Shown piece by piece: positions 15,974 to 24,039 of a stretch of DNA of 34,266 bases. A program made the translations under genes and the position numbers. This stretch comes from JAKEGK01 sp036507695. GTDB lineage: Bacteria > Pseudomonadota > Gammaproteobacteria > SZUA-152. The stretch lies in the NCBI GenBank assembly GCA_036507695.1, contig DATCIR010000070.1, positions 1-34,266 of the forward strand. The letters run 5' to 3'. Below the pieces are notes generated by a model that was not told the origin of the DNA, ran no database searches, and saw only the letters and a program-made list of their open reading frames with translations. Position 1 is the stretch's first letter; each line of letters begins with the position of its first letter.

Positions 15974-17439
15974 GATACCTCCTTCAACTTCCGCGGATCC
16001 GCTTTACGATGACTACCCGTAATTAAAGTCGGAAGCTCTTCGTCTTTTTTATTCTTGATTTTGTATTCAACCCACAGCGGCAGGAACACCAGTAAATCGT
16101 AAGCATACAACATCATCGTGCCCACATAGTGGAATGCGTTGCCCAGCATGCGGGTAACAAACGCCAGTCCACGAATAATATTTATGGCTGCAACGCCAAT
16201 AACGGTGCGGGCGGAGGCCACAAAGTTTTCCAGAGGTATGGCCACGAAAGTTAACACGAATGGCAATATGAACCCCATACCCATTTGCGCCACCATGGTC
16301 ATCCACGCGAAATCATTTTGCATCATGCCCGCTCCGCTCTCGCCCCTGAGTTGTGCATTAGTTGCGAGCTCGTCAGCCATCAACAATTCACGCATGTAAG
16401 CCAAACCCGCTTCAATCGTAGCTAACGACAACAGGAAAAGAAATGTCACCCATATCATCCTGATACGCATGTTGTCTTTCATGGCGCCAATAACGGGAAA
16501 GAGGCGTGTAACGCGCAATGATTCCATGAGAAACAATCCCATGGTTATCTCCGCCAGAATAATCACCATGGCGGCGATTTCCGAAGTTTGGTATCCCCAT
16601 AAGAGCGCCCTGCCGCCACCCACCATTTCTGACATGGGCCGTTCGATTAACTGGAAGTTTACCGCGCCCACGCCAACTGCGATGACCAGGACCAGGCCCG
16701 CGACAAAAAACTGGACCAGGGAAGACGACGACAACATGCGGGCAGCGCGCTCTGTGCCATTCAGTACTTCGTTATAATCTTCCATATAGCGGTCAACCAC
16801 CTTGGCGCGTTCCATAAGGCTGGTGACGTTGGCGTTGGTATCTTCTACCACATGCCGCAATTTACGCCAGCTGGGCATCATTTCTTTCAAAATACCATGT
16901 TTTTCCTTGCGTGATTCGCGGTATTCCTCAATGGCGGTTTTGTGAGCGTTAACCAGAGATTCATGAATATCTTCCAGAATATCCACGACCACCGGGTCAC
17001 CCTTGGCAGGAATCTTGGCCACCGCATCCACCGCATCCACCCAACCCGGTGGTGACGGCGGCACATCGGTACTATCCTTGTAGGCCTCTTCGATCTTGGT
17101 TATTTCTTCCAGCAGCCTGCGATGCAGGGAGGGTGTTTCCGCCAGTTCTTTATTTACCGTCGCACTAATGCGCTCAAACTGCCGTTCGATTTTGCGTTCA
17201 TACTCTTCGCGGCCCGCGGCCAGCAATACCTCTTTGTTCCTCAATGCCAGCCGTTGCGCCACTTTATCCAGTGAAAAAGACAATAACCGCATGCCATTGC
17301 GCACCATCCGGGTTAGCGCTTTGATGACGCCATGCGCGGAGTTTCTCCCCATATAAAGCACGGCGGCCAGGATGACAAACCAGATGACGCCCGACATAAA
17401 AGGGCTGTCAACTATCATATACATTTCATAAAAAGACAT
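15970..17439 (-). CDS. Polytopic membrane protein coupled to vWA lipoprotein
   Basis: A 489-residue protein I do not recognise. One membrane helix lies near the N-terminus (about 16-32). Then comes a long soluble part (35-235) rich in charged residues, likely coiled coil, with a Pro-rich break (DVPPSPPGW). Five or six helices fill the C-terminal half at about 242-266, 286-310, 327-351, 377-403, perhaps 409-429, and 437-459. The C-terminus is highly charged (KIKNKKDEE). The start is set at the second in-frame ATG because GGAGG sits five bases before it; an ATG at 17451 would add MEAV. Its stop overlaps the lipoprotein start, so the two proteins are probably made together and interact. A scaffold or channel role is possible but unproven. 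Confidence 0.75.
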   Translation of the reverse strand: MSFYEMYMIVDSPFMSGVIWFVILAAVLYMGRNSAHGVIKALTRMVRNGMRLLSFSLDKVAQRLALRNKEVLLAAGREEYERKIERQFERISATVNKELAETPSLHRRLLEEITKIEEAYKDSTDVPPSPPGWVDAVDAVAKIPAKGDPVVVDILEDIHESLVNAHKTAIEEYRESRKEKHGILKEMMPSWRKLRHVVEDTNANVTSLMERAKVVDRYMEDYNEVLNGTERAARMLSSSSLVQFFVAGLVLVIAVGVGAVNFQLIERPMSEMVGGGRALLWGYQTSEIAAMVIILAEITMGLFLMESLRVTRLFPVIGAMKDNMRIRMIWVTFLFLLSLATIEAGLAYMRELLMADELATNAQLRGESGAGMMQNDFAWMTMVAQMGMGFILPFVLTFVAIPLENFVASARTVIGVAAINIIRGLAFVTRMLGNAFHYVGTMMLYAYDLLVFLPLWVEYKIKNKKDEELPTLITGSHRKADPRKLKEVS

Positions 17440-17781
17440 AACCGCCTCCATTCATACTGGTACTGATGTAGTGCAATTTAGCGCAATTTACCTTACTGGA
17501 AACCTTTCAACCTATTGACAGCGGAACTGACTTTTCCGGATTACTTTAATACGCCAGCTCGCGTATCGGTATTTGGATACTAGCGACAACCGCGCTGGCA
17601 AACTTGATTTCTTCCGGTGCCCATCCATTTTTTCTTCACGATTCACCAATCCTTTGGTACTGGCTATTAAGCAAATGGAGTACCATAAATTTACGGTCGA
17701 TATAAGACGCGCCCGTTTATAACTAGTTCAATTATTTATGGTCAACTATGGGATATAGGCGCAATTGCTGGGTTATCTAGG

Positions 17782-17855
17782 CACTGTTACGTAAGACGCT
17801 GTTACGTAAGACGCTGTTACGTTAAACACTGTTACTTTAACGCTATTACGTGCTA
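17782..17855. repeat. Five tandem 15-bp direct repeats
   Basis: Units at 17782-17796, 17797-17811, 17812-17826, 17827-17840 (one base short) and 17841-17855 follow the pattern CGCTGTTACGTAAGA with increasing divergence. Two units contain the palindrome TTACGTAA. The regular spacing looks like a minisatellite or an array of protein-binding sites. Confidence 0.85.
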
Positions 17856-18126
17856 GTTATGCAAGGCCCTGTCTCTGAAAAGCGCGTCGTTGGCTGCGAA
17901 AAGCGCATTGGCTGCTAAACTAAACCAACCTCAATCGAATCCTGTCAAACCCTGGCGTCACTTTGCAATTCCTACACTGCTATTGACAAGTACTAAGGAT
18001 CATAATGGCCCAATCACTACCATCGCGCAACACTCCACCGGGAAAAAGTGCCTTTTATAAATACGATTTATATCACTCAAGTTACAAAATACGATAAAAA
18101 TATAAGCATTAAACCTAAGCAATCTA

Positions 18127-18154
18127 CTGCATCATGTGTATTCTAGTATAGAAT
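18127..18154 (+). promoter_or_regulatory. Candidate rlmKL promoter
   Basis: TAGAAT (18149-18154) is a good -10 box about 28 bp before the rlmKL ATG. A weak -35 candidate, CTGCAT, lies at 18127-18132 with 16-bp spacing. The -10 box is also half of a small palindrome, ATTCTA-gta-TAGAAT (18140-18154). Confidence 0.4.
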
Positions 18155-18181
18155 CATGCGCTTATTTTCCGACGCGCAATT

Positions 18182-20359
18182 ATGCCAATGACATCACACT
18201 ATCGTTTTTTTGCCACGGCGCCCAAATATACCGAAAGCCTGCTGCTTAGCGAATTGCGCTCCCTCAATGCGCTGGAACCGGCCGAGACGGTCGGTGGTGT
18301 CGGTTTTTCCGGTGACCTGTTACTGGCATACCGGGTCTGTTTATGGTCACGCATCGCCAACCGGATATTACTGGTTTTAAAAAAAGCGCGGGTTGATTCA
18401 CCGGACGATTTGTATAACGCGATTTACGCTATCAACTGGCTGGAGCATTTCACGGTGGATGACACCTTCGCCATCGACTTTTTCTCGAGTGAATCAGCCA
18501 TTGCGCATAGCCAGTTCGGCGCTCAAAAGTGTAAAGACGCCATTGTTGACCAATTCCGGCGGCAAACCGGCGAACGTCCCAGCGTCGACAAAAAAACACC
18601 CGCCATACGTATCAATGTCCATGTGAAAAAAAGCATGGCGGTCATCAGCCTGGATTTATCGGGGCATAGCCTGCATCAACGCGGTTACCGCGAACACACG
18701 GTCGAGGCGCCGCTAAAGGAAAACCTGGCCGCCGCGGTGTTGCTGCGCGCCAACTGGCCTGCAATGGCGCAAGCCGGCCACCCCCTGATTGATCCCATGT
18801 GCGGTTCCGGCACCTTGCTGATCGAAGCGGCCTGCATGGCGGCCAATATCGCACCCGGACTGTTCCGCCCCGATTTTGGTTTTAACGCCTGGAAACTTCA
18901 CGACGCACCGCAATGGCAGGCACTGCGCCAGGACGCGGAAAACCTGCGCAGACAGAATCCGCCAGCAATGCCGCGCATCATCGGCTTCGACAAGGACCCA
19001 AAAGCGATCGCGGCAACACGCCATAATCTCCTGGTGGCCGGCCTGGAACACACCGTCACCGTGCAGCAACAAAATATCAGCGCACTGCGCAATGAAGGTT
19101 ACGGCAGTACGGGACTCATTGTCAGCAACGCGCCTTACGGTCAACGGCTTGGCGATAACCAGACTTTGTTACCGGTATACGAGCAACTCGGAAAACAACT
19201 CAAAACGGAATTTAGCGGCTGGCAAGCATCGATCGTTACCAGTGATGCGGCATTGGCGAAAGCCACCGGCTTGCACGCCAGGCGCATCAACAAACTCTAC
19301 AATGGCAACCTGCTGTGTCATATTTATCACTTCGAGCTCTACGCCAGTAAAGCAATCCCGCCACTGAATAGTACCGATAACCAGGACCGGCGGGAAACCG
19401 CCGCCAGCCAGCCGCCCAAAGATAGCGCGCTGGAAAACCGCCTGAAAAAAAATCTTAAGCACTTGCAAAAGTGGGCCGGCAAACAGGGCGTCACCTGTTA
19501 CCGTATCTACGATGCCGACCTGCCGGAATTTAATTTTGCGGTTGACGTGTACCAGAGCGATCAGCTTTTTGCGGTGTTGCAGGAATACGCCGCGCCAAAA
19601 CACATTGACGCGCACAAGGCTGGCATGCGCAAACAAATCGTGATAAGTACAATCAAGGAGCTGCTGGAATTATCCAAGCAACAGCTTTTTTATAAGCAAC
19701 GTCAACGCCAGTCCGGCGCCAGCCAATATACCAGGCTGGACAGCAGCAAGGCGTTTCACATTGTTGAGGAAGGTAATTGCCGCTTTTATGTTAACTTCCA
19801 GGATTACCTGGATACCGGCCTGTTCCTCGATCATCGTAGTACCCGGGAATTGCTCCAGCAAAAAGCCGCCGGGAAAAATTTCCTGAATTTATTTAGCTAT
19901 ACCGGAACGGCCAGCGTACACGCCGCGCTGGGCAACGCCAGCGCCACGACGTCCGTCGATATGTCCGCGACCTATATTGATTGGTGCAAACGAAATTTCG
20001 AATTGAACAATATCCCATTGTCCAATCACCGTTTTATTCAAGCGGACTGCCTGGAATGGATCAGGCAGGAGCGGGGTCGCTATGATTTGATTTTCGCCGA
20101 CCCGCCGACGTTCTCAAATTCAAAGCGTATGGACGGACATTTCGATATTCAACAGCACTATATCGCCTTGTTAAACGACTGTATTCAACTCTTGGCGAGC
20201 GGGGGCGAAATCATTTTTTCCACTAACTTCACGCAATTCAAATTCGACCCAGCCGCGTTTGCGGATGTCACCGTACAAAACATCACGACCCAAACCCTGC
20301 CGGAGGATTTCAGGCGCCATCGCAACATCCACCAGTGCTGGCAAATTAAAAAGCCCTAA
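18182..20359 (+). CDS. rlmL: Bifunctional 23S rRNA methyltransferase RlmK/RlmL
   Basis: A 725-residue fusion of two SAM-dependent methyltransferases. In E. coli it makes m2G2445 (RlmL half) and m7G2069 (RlmK half) of 23S rRNA. The N-terminal THUMP domain covers about 50-155. The first methyltransferase has the SAM motif DPMCGSGTLLIEAA and the catalytic motif NAPYGQRLG at Asn316; the family normally has NPPYG. The second half has LNLFSYTGTASVHAA for SAM binding and ADPPTFSNSKRM. The length is as in E. coli. No clear ribosome site precedes the ATG; an in-frame ATG three codons on is equally possible. Fusion of both halves is typical of gammaproteobacteria. Confidence 0.96.
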   Translation: MPMTSHYRFFATAPKYTESLLLSELRSLNALEPAETVGGVGFSGDLLLAYRVCLWSRIANRILLVLKKARVDSPDDLYNAIYAINWLEHFTVDDTFAIDFFSSESAIAHSQFGAQKCKDAIVDQFRRQTGERPSVDKKTPAIRINVHVKKSMAVISLDLSGHSLHQRGYREHTVEAPLKENLAAAVLLRANWPAMAQAGHPLIDPMCGSGTLLIEAACMAANIAPGLFRPDFGFNAWKLHDAPQWQALRQDAENLRRQNPPAMPRIIGFDKDPKAIAATRHNLLVAGLEHTVTVQQQNISALRNEGYGSTGLIVSNAPYGQRLGDNQTLLPVYEQLGKQLKTEFSGWQASIVTSDAALAKATGLHARRINKLYNGNLLCHIYHFELYASKAIPPLNSTDNQDRRETAASQPPKDSALENRLKKNLKHLQKWAGKQGVTCYRIYDADLPEFNFAVDVYQSDQLFAVLQEYAAPKHIDAHKAGMRKQIVISTIKELLELSKQQLFYKQRQRQSGASQYTRLDSSKAFHIVEEGNCRFYVNFQDYLDTGLFLDHRSTRELLQQKAAGKNFLNLFSYTGTASVHAALGNASATTSVDMSATYIDWCKRNFELNNIPLSNHRFIQADCLEWIRQERGRYDLIFADPPTFSNSKRMDGHFDIQQHYIALLNDCIQLLASGGEIIFSTNFTQFKFDPAAFADVTVQNITTQTLPEDFRRHRNIHQCWQIKKP

Positions 20360-20493
20360 TCGCCGGGATTCAATTTGCCTAGCGCGCCGCCGGGCGCCGG
20401 CTGCGGCGGATTACAATCATCCAGCACCTGGTGGGAAAAAGCGTTCACGTGTTCCAGAAATTCTTTTTTTATTCCGTGGAGATCGCTTAGCAT
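20356..20493 (-). CDS. Possible 45-residue protein downstream of ycgL
   Basis: An open frame starts 19 bp after the ycgL stop and ends by overlapping the rlmKL stop tail to tail. It reads as a helical hydrophilic N-terminal half (HGIKKEFLEHVNAFSHQVL) and a Pro/Gly-rich end. No ribosome site is obvious before its ATG and I do not recognise it. Composition is protein-like, so it is listed with low confidence. Confidence 0.3.
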   Translation of the reverse strand: MLSDLHGIKKEFLEHVNAFSHQVLDDCNPPQPAPGGALGKLNPGD

Positions 20494-20512
20494 TATTCAA
20501 ATCAAGGCGCAA

Positions 20513-20767
20513 CTATTGCGCTGCGCCGGACGAATACGCTTTCGGTGGCAGCTGCAAATAATATCCTTGCTCACGCAGCGCGGTCTTGACCTGCCGCACA
20601 TCGGATAGCGCCAGTTTTTCACGTTTATCAAGATCCACATGCATGACAAATTCCAGTTTACCCAACATGGCCAGCAAGGCCTGCGGCAGTTGCGAAAATT
20701 CCTGCGCAGGCTGCATGAACAGGTAGGTATCCGCTTTTTTTAGGCTTTTGTAAATCGCGCAAATCAC
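20513..20767 (-). CDS. ycgL: YcgL domain protein
   Basis: An 84-residue protein of the YcgL family (small alpha/beta proteins of unknown function found in gammaproteobacteria). The family pattern is clear: ICAIYKSLKKADTYLFM at the start, LPQALLAMLGKLEFVM in the middle and REQGYYLQLPP at the end. The frame is open to an ATG at 20803, but the family begins at the ICAIYKS segment. A GTG at 20767 with AGGGAA upstream therefore fits better. The small open frame at 20356-20493 may be co-transcribed. Confidence 0.85.
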   Translation of the reverse strand: MICAIYKSLKKADTYLFMQPAQEFSQLPQALLAMLGKLEFVMHVDLDKREKLALSDVRQVKTALREQGYYLQLPPKAYSSGAAQ

Positions 20768-20814
20768 TAAAACAATTCCCTGAATAAACAATAGTAACCA
20801 CACTCAGTCACGAC

Positions 20815-20857
20815 CCCGGTTACTTCAGCCGTAACCCGCGATGCAACCATAACCGGG
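20815..20857. promoter_or_regulatory. Inverted repeats upstream of ycgL
   Basis: CCCGGTTA (20815-20822) is complementary to TAACCGGG (20850-20857). Inside, GGTTAC (20818-20823) also pairs with GTAACC (20831-20836), so alternative structures are possible. The site is about 50-90 bp upstream of the ycgL start, where an operator or leader structure could lie. No regulator is assigned. Confidence 0.35.
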
Positions 20858-20935
20858 ATAACAATTACTGGCCTAAAATCGGCCTCCGGCTTCCATGCTG
20901 CTAACCACGATAAATTGTTAAACGGATTCACAACA

Positions 20936-20987
20936 GCCGGTGTTGTTAGCCGATGTTGTTAGCCGATGTTGTTAGCCGGTGTTGTTG
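20936..20987. repeat. Four tandem 13-bp direct repeats
   Basis: Units GCCGGTGTTGTTA, GCCGATGTTGTTA (twice) and GCCGGTGTTGTTG run from 20936 to 20987 without gaps. The array ends about 20 bp from the stop of the degenerate receiver gene. Confidence 0.88.
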
Positions 20988-21007
20988 CTAGCGAGCGTGG
21001 CATGTTT

Positions 21008-21451
21008 CTAGGACGGGAGCTGATTCCACCGGAGCCAGTAGCTGCCGACTTCCCGGGCAACAGCGGCAAACTCCGCGCTGTTTACCAGCTTGAGCAGATA
21101 ACTATTCACCTTAAGCTGATAGGCTCTGAGGATATGGCTATTGTCCGCGGTGCTACTGAAAACCAGCACCGGAACCCGTTTTAATTCGCTATCGGATTGC
21201 AGAAATTCAAGGACTTTGACAATTTCATCCGTTATACCTTCAATACCAAAGATAATCAGCCTGGGCTTGATAAATTTGTCTGAACCGCGGTTATTGAGGC
21301 TTTCCTTGAGATAATCCAGCATCGCACGACAATCAAGGACACGCCGCACTTCATGAGGCACATCAAGCGATAAAAAGCTCTCTATAAGGATTTTTGCATC
21401 ATTGTCATTTTTTTCTAATAATAAGACAACGCAATGTTCTTCTGAGACCAT
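21008..21451 (-). CDS. Degenerate receiver (pseudo-CheY) protein
   Basis: A 147-residue stand-alone protein with the overall fold pattern of a response-regulator receiver of the Rcp1/CheY type. VVLLLEKNDNDAKIL corresponds to the first strand and acidic pocket. LKRVPVLVFSSTADN is the fourth strand, and AYQLKVNSYLLK carries the conserved lysine (Lys121). The strand that should bear the phospho-acceptor Asp reads LIIFGIEG, with Gly69 in that place. The acidic pocket is reduced and the usual Pro after Lys is Leu. It probably cannot be phosphorylated in the normal way. No kinase gene adjoins it. The ATG follows AGGGAA closely. Confidence 0.75.
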   Translation of the reverse strand: MVSEEHCVVLLLEKNDNDAKILIESFLSLDVPHEVRRVLDCRAMLDYLKESLNNRGSDKFIKPRLIIFGIEGITDEIVKVLEFLQSDSELKRVPVLVFSSTADNSHILRAYQLKVNSYLLKLVNSAEFAAVAREVGSYWLRWNQLPS

Positions 21452-21765
21452 ACTTCCCTGTCACGCTCCCCCTTCGGAGATTAAAAACAGAAATGCCGAT
21501 AGATTGCTTGTTGCACGCCATTACTTACATATCCAGCGCACGTATCCAACGCACGCATCCAACACACGTATCCAGCGCAGCGGCAAGCTGGCAGGATAAT
21601 CACCCCAATAAATTTAGTCAACGCTACAGCATCAAGAAACGGCAAGGACTACAACAGAATAGGATAATCGCTATAAATAATTTACTGGCTTTTATAGCAA
21701 GAAAACTGATTTAACGCACCCCACCACTATATATCTTCTAGCCAGCCGGAGGCAATCATAAATAC
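21452..21765. other. Intergenic region with 13-bp repeat array
   Basis: Just over 300 bases upstream of the receiver-like gene and downstream of the DksA-like gene. It contains the tandem array at 21531-21582 and otherwise AT-rich sequence. No gene or clear terminator is seen. Confidence 0.55.
21531..21582. repeat. Four tandem 13-bp direct repeats
   Basis: Units ATCCAGCGCACGT, ATCCAACGCACGC, ATCCAACACACGT and ATCCAGCGCAGCG are contiguous. The sequence is unrelated to the array on the other side of the receiver-like gene, but the unit length is the same. Confidence 0.85.
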
Positions 21766-22113
21766 TTAGGGTTCAAGTTCTTCAGCGCAGCGTTTACAGA
21801 AAAGCGCGCTCATGTCGAATTCAAGGCGTTGTGCGGCGATTTCATTGTCGCACCGCTGACAATATCCATAATCATCTTTTTCGATACGCTGTAATGCTTG
21901 TTCAATCCTGCTTACTTCCTGATTTCGGCGATTTTTCGCTGCAATGGCCACGGCCTGTCCCTGCAAGGCATCCATGCGGCTCAGGCGGCCTTGCCGAGTT
22001 TGATCGAGCTCAACGGTCGCCGCCGCGTCATCAGCGGATTGTGCGATTGCCAGCAATTGGGCTTTGCGCTCCAATAGCTTTGTTTTGAAAGCCTGTAATT
22101 CGTCCGCCGTCAT
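21766..22113 (-). CDS. DksA/TraR-type C4 zinc finger protein
   Basis: A 115-residue protein of the DksA/TraR family. The N-terminal 80 residues form a helical hairpin-like region. The zinc site is Cys85, Cys88 (CQRC) and Cys106, Cys109 (CKRC). Family members bind the secondary channel of RNA polymerase and adjust transcription in the stringent response. This one is shorter than DksA itself, with no acidic DxxDxA-like tip that I can point to, so it is likely a paralogue rather than DksA proper. GAGAA precedes the ATG. It lies about 140 bp downstream of the anti-sigma gene on the same strand. Confidence 0.9.
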   Translation of the reverse strand: MTADELQAFKTKLLERKAQLLAIAQSADDAAATVELDQTRQGRLSRMDALQGQAVAIAAKNRRNQEVSRIEQALQRIEKDDYGYCQRCDNEIAAQRLEFDMSALFCKRCAEELEP

Positions 22114-22252
22114 TGTTTTCTCGCATGATTGTTATTGCGGTAACTATAGCAGATAGCGATTTATAAAAATTTCCGTCGTCTTTGTGATGGTGAAAACGAT
22201 TAAGCCCGCGAGAATCCCGCGGAAGCGCCCTATTTTTTATATACCGCGAGGT

Positions 22253-23395
22253 TTAGTGATTTTCCGGTTTCGGCACACACATTGCCGGAGCACCACCTCC
22301 ACAGACGCACTGCGCGCCGGGCGGGCAATAACAATCGGCGGGAATGAATTGGCACTGGGGATTACGTTCGCAATCTTCCTGGTTATGCAACGACTGCGCA
22401 AAACCCCGCTCACAGGCGTTTTGCACCGCACGGCACTGGTAGGACTTGCTATCCGCTTGCTGTTGCAACACGCATTCCGTGGACGCCAGACAAGCTTGTT
22501 CTGTCATTTGCAGGCACAACGGGTGCTGGTGCTCGATGGCCGCCGGGCTCATCACCGCCGGTGAGTGCGCAATTCCCTCTGCATCCTCCGGCGCCTTTGA
22601 CGCCACGCTGCCGGCGGACTGGGATCCGGAAATTTTTTTCTCAACCGGCGCCGCAGCCAGATCCTGCATTTGACGGCTCCTGTTCGCCCCGGTTTCAGCA
22701 ACCGCGTCGGCCGGCACAGCCGCCTGCGCCATTTCTTCCTGAACCGGCACGCTGGGTTTTGCGGCAGCGGCGGGAGCCGGCTCCGGTTTTTCCGCTTCGG
22801 TTTTCGCCTCAGTTTGACTGAGTGGCGCGGCTTTTTTCGCCATAACCGCTGCGCGGTTTTCCGTAGCGGAACTTTCCGCCACTGGCGCCGGAGCTAATGC
22901 GCTAAGTGGACGGTCGTCCATTTGTTTTTCACGCGCCGCCTGCGTCCGGTCTGACTCCGTGGATTCTTCACGGCTTTGATCCGCGGTTAGCGCTTTTTTC
23001 GGCAACCGCTCCGCTGGTTGCGCCTCTATCCCGGCTTGGGTTTCGCCGGCTTGACTTAGCTCGGATTGGATTGCCTGGGATTGTTGGGTTGCAGGTTCAA
23101 TACGCGGCGTTTCCGGACTGCTGGTTAAGGAATAGGGACGTTCCCGTTCGATCATCACTACCACGGTCACGCTCAGCACAATCACCGCCGCCAAGGATAC
23201 CGGCACCGTCCATCGTCCCTGGAATGGTCCGGATGCCTTGCGGGCGGCATATTGTTCAAGCTTACCGGTTGCAACAACCTCGCGCGCCTCAGCCAGGATT
23301 TTCGCGTCCAGCTCAGCGCGCGGCTGCTCCTGACTCAGCCCGGTATAAAGCTCGGAGAGAAATTTGTCATCCGGTTCTTGATCATGATCCTGCAT
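22253..23395 (-). CDS. Putative anti-sigma factor with Cys-rich periplasmic tail
   Basis: A 380-residue single-pass membrane protein encoded 5 bp after the ECF sigma gene. Residues 1-60 are cytoplasmic and acidic, as in sigma-binding domains, but lack the His-x3-Cys-x2-Cys zinc motif. One helix lies at about 63-83. A long Ala/Pro/Glu/Gln-rich linker spans 90-290. The final 90 residues hold 12 cysteines, including the closing cluster CYCPPGAQCVCGGG. An even number of exported cysteines suggests disulfides. Position after the sigma gene and topology support an anti-sigma role; the tail could sense redox state, metal or envelope damage. Sequence similarity to known anti-sigma factors was not recognised. 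Confidence 0.65.
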   Translation of the reverse strand: MQDHDQEPDDKFLSELYTGLSQEQPRAELDAKILAEAREVVATGKLEQYAARKASGPFQGRWTVPVSLAAVIVLSVTVVVMIERERPYSLTSSPETPRIEPATQQSQAIQSELSQAGETQAGIEAQPAERLPKKALTADQSREESTESDRTQAAREKQMDDRPLSALAPAPVAESSATENRAAVMAKKAAPLSQTEAKTEAEKPEPAPAAAAKPSVPVQEEMAQAAVPADAVAETGANRSRQMQDLAAAPVEKKISGSQSAGSVASKAPEDAEGIAHSPAVMSPAAIEHQHPLCLQMTEQACLASTECVLQQQADSKSYQCRAVQNACERGFAQSLHNQEDCERNPQCQFIPADCYCPPGAQCVCGGGAPAMCVPKPENH

Positions 23396-23400
23396 ATCGC

Positions 23401-24009
23401 TTACCTGTTCCTGTATTCCTGCAAGCCTTGCTTTAACTTCTTCACGGCGTAACGCATGCGGCTTTTTACCGTTTCCGGGTTTTCGGCGATTACATCGGCA
23501 ATTTCCTCGATGGATAAATTCGCTTCTTCTTTCAAGATAAACACCTCGCGCTGTTCAGCGGGCAGTTCCTGGATGAGCCGCAGCAAGGCCCGCTGCAGTT
23601 GCATATTACCGGCGAGCGCCTCCGGATCATCCGCGTTATTACCCGCCACCCCGTCAATAAACTGTTCATCGCAATCAATCTCGTGGGAGGTGGATAATTT
23701 TCGAAAATGATCCACCAGGCAATTGTGCGCAATCTGAAACAAGTAGGTGGTGAATTTGGCGGCCGGCAAATAAGACTGCCTGGCATTGATCACCCGCAGC
23801 CACACTTCGTGGGCAAATTCTTCAGCCAGCGCCACCTGGCAGCGCTGGCGCACAAAATAACGATACAGCGCGGACTTTTTGCGGTGATACAAAACCTCAA
23901 AGGCCGCCGCGTCGCCCTGACTGTAATGGGTCATCAGCTCTTCATCGCTGGCGTTATCGTACGGCGTATGCTGGGATCGGACAAAGTTCACGCCCCTAAC
24001 TTGCCGCAT
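23401..24009 (-). CDS. ECF-type RNA polymerase sigma factor
   Basis: A sigma factor of about 202 residues with region 2 (EVLYHRKKSALYRYFVRQ, then LAEEFAHEVWLRVI and the -10 recognition part FTTYLFQIAHNCLVDHFRK) and region 4 (LPAEQREVFILKEEANLS, IADVIAENPETVKSRM, helix-turn-helix). The frame is open to a GTG at 24039, but that codon directly follows the T-run of a hairpin. The ATG at 24009 is preferred, although neither has a clear ribosome site. The gene sits between a YfbK-type vWA lipoprotein gene and the putative anti-sigma gene, an arrangement I recall from other gammaproteobacteria. Confidence 0.9.
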   Translation of the reverse strand: MRQVRGVNFVRSQHTPYDNASDEELMTHYSQGDAAAFEVLYHRKKSALYRYFVRQRCQVALAEEFAHEVWLRVINARQSYLPAAKFTTYLFQIAHNCLVDHFRKLSTSHEIDCDEQFIDGVAGNNADDPEALAGNMQLQRALLRLIQELPAEQREVFILKEEANLSIEEIADVIAENPETVKSRMRYAVKKLKQGLQEYRNR

Positions 24010-24039
24010 TTCGCGCGCGTTGGCAACTGTCAGTGTCAC

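Larger units (their letters stand above)
17440..18181. other. Intergenic region with tandem repeats upstream of rlmKL
   Basis: About 740 bases between divergent genes. They contain five 15-bp direct repeats (17782-17855), a longer duplicated segment (17877-17897 and 17898-17915, GAAAAGCGC...TTGGCTGC), and an AT-rich stretch before the rlmKL promoter. A 32-codon frame with an AAGGA-type ribosome site starts at 18005, but its composition is unconvincing. No other gene is seen. Confidence 0.6.

Noticed and set aside
17782..17855. Tandem repeats considered as a CRISPR array.
   Set aside because: Units are contiguous 15-mers without spacers and no cas genes are present; the other short arrays in the window are also spacer-free.
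18005..18103. 32-codon plus-strand frame with an AAGGA-type site upstream of rlmKL.
   Set aside because: Too short and of unconvincing composition to call without conservation data.
22446..23436. Plus-strand open frames opposite the putative anti-sigma gene.
   Set aside because: They reflect the low-complexity GC-rich linker of the minus-strand gene.
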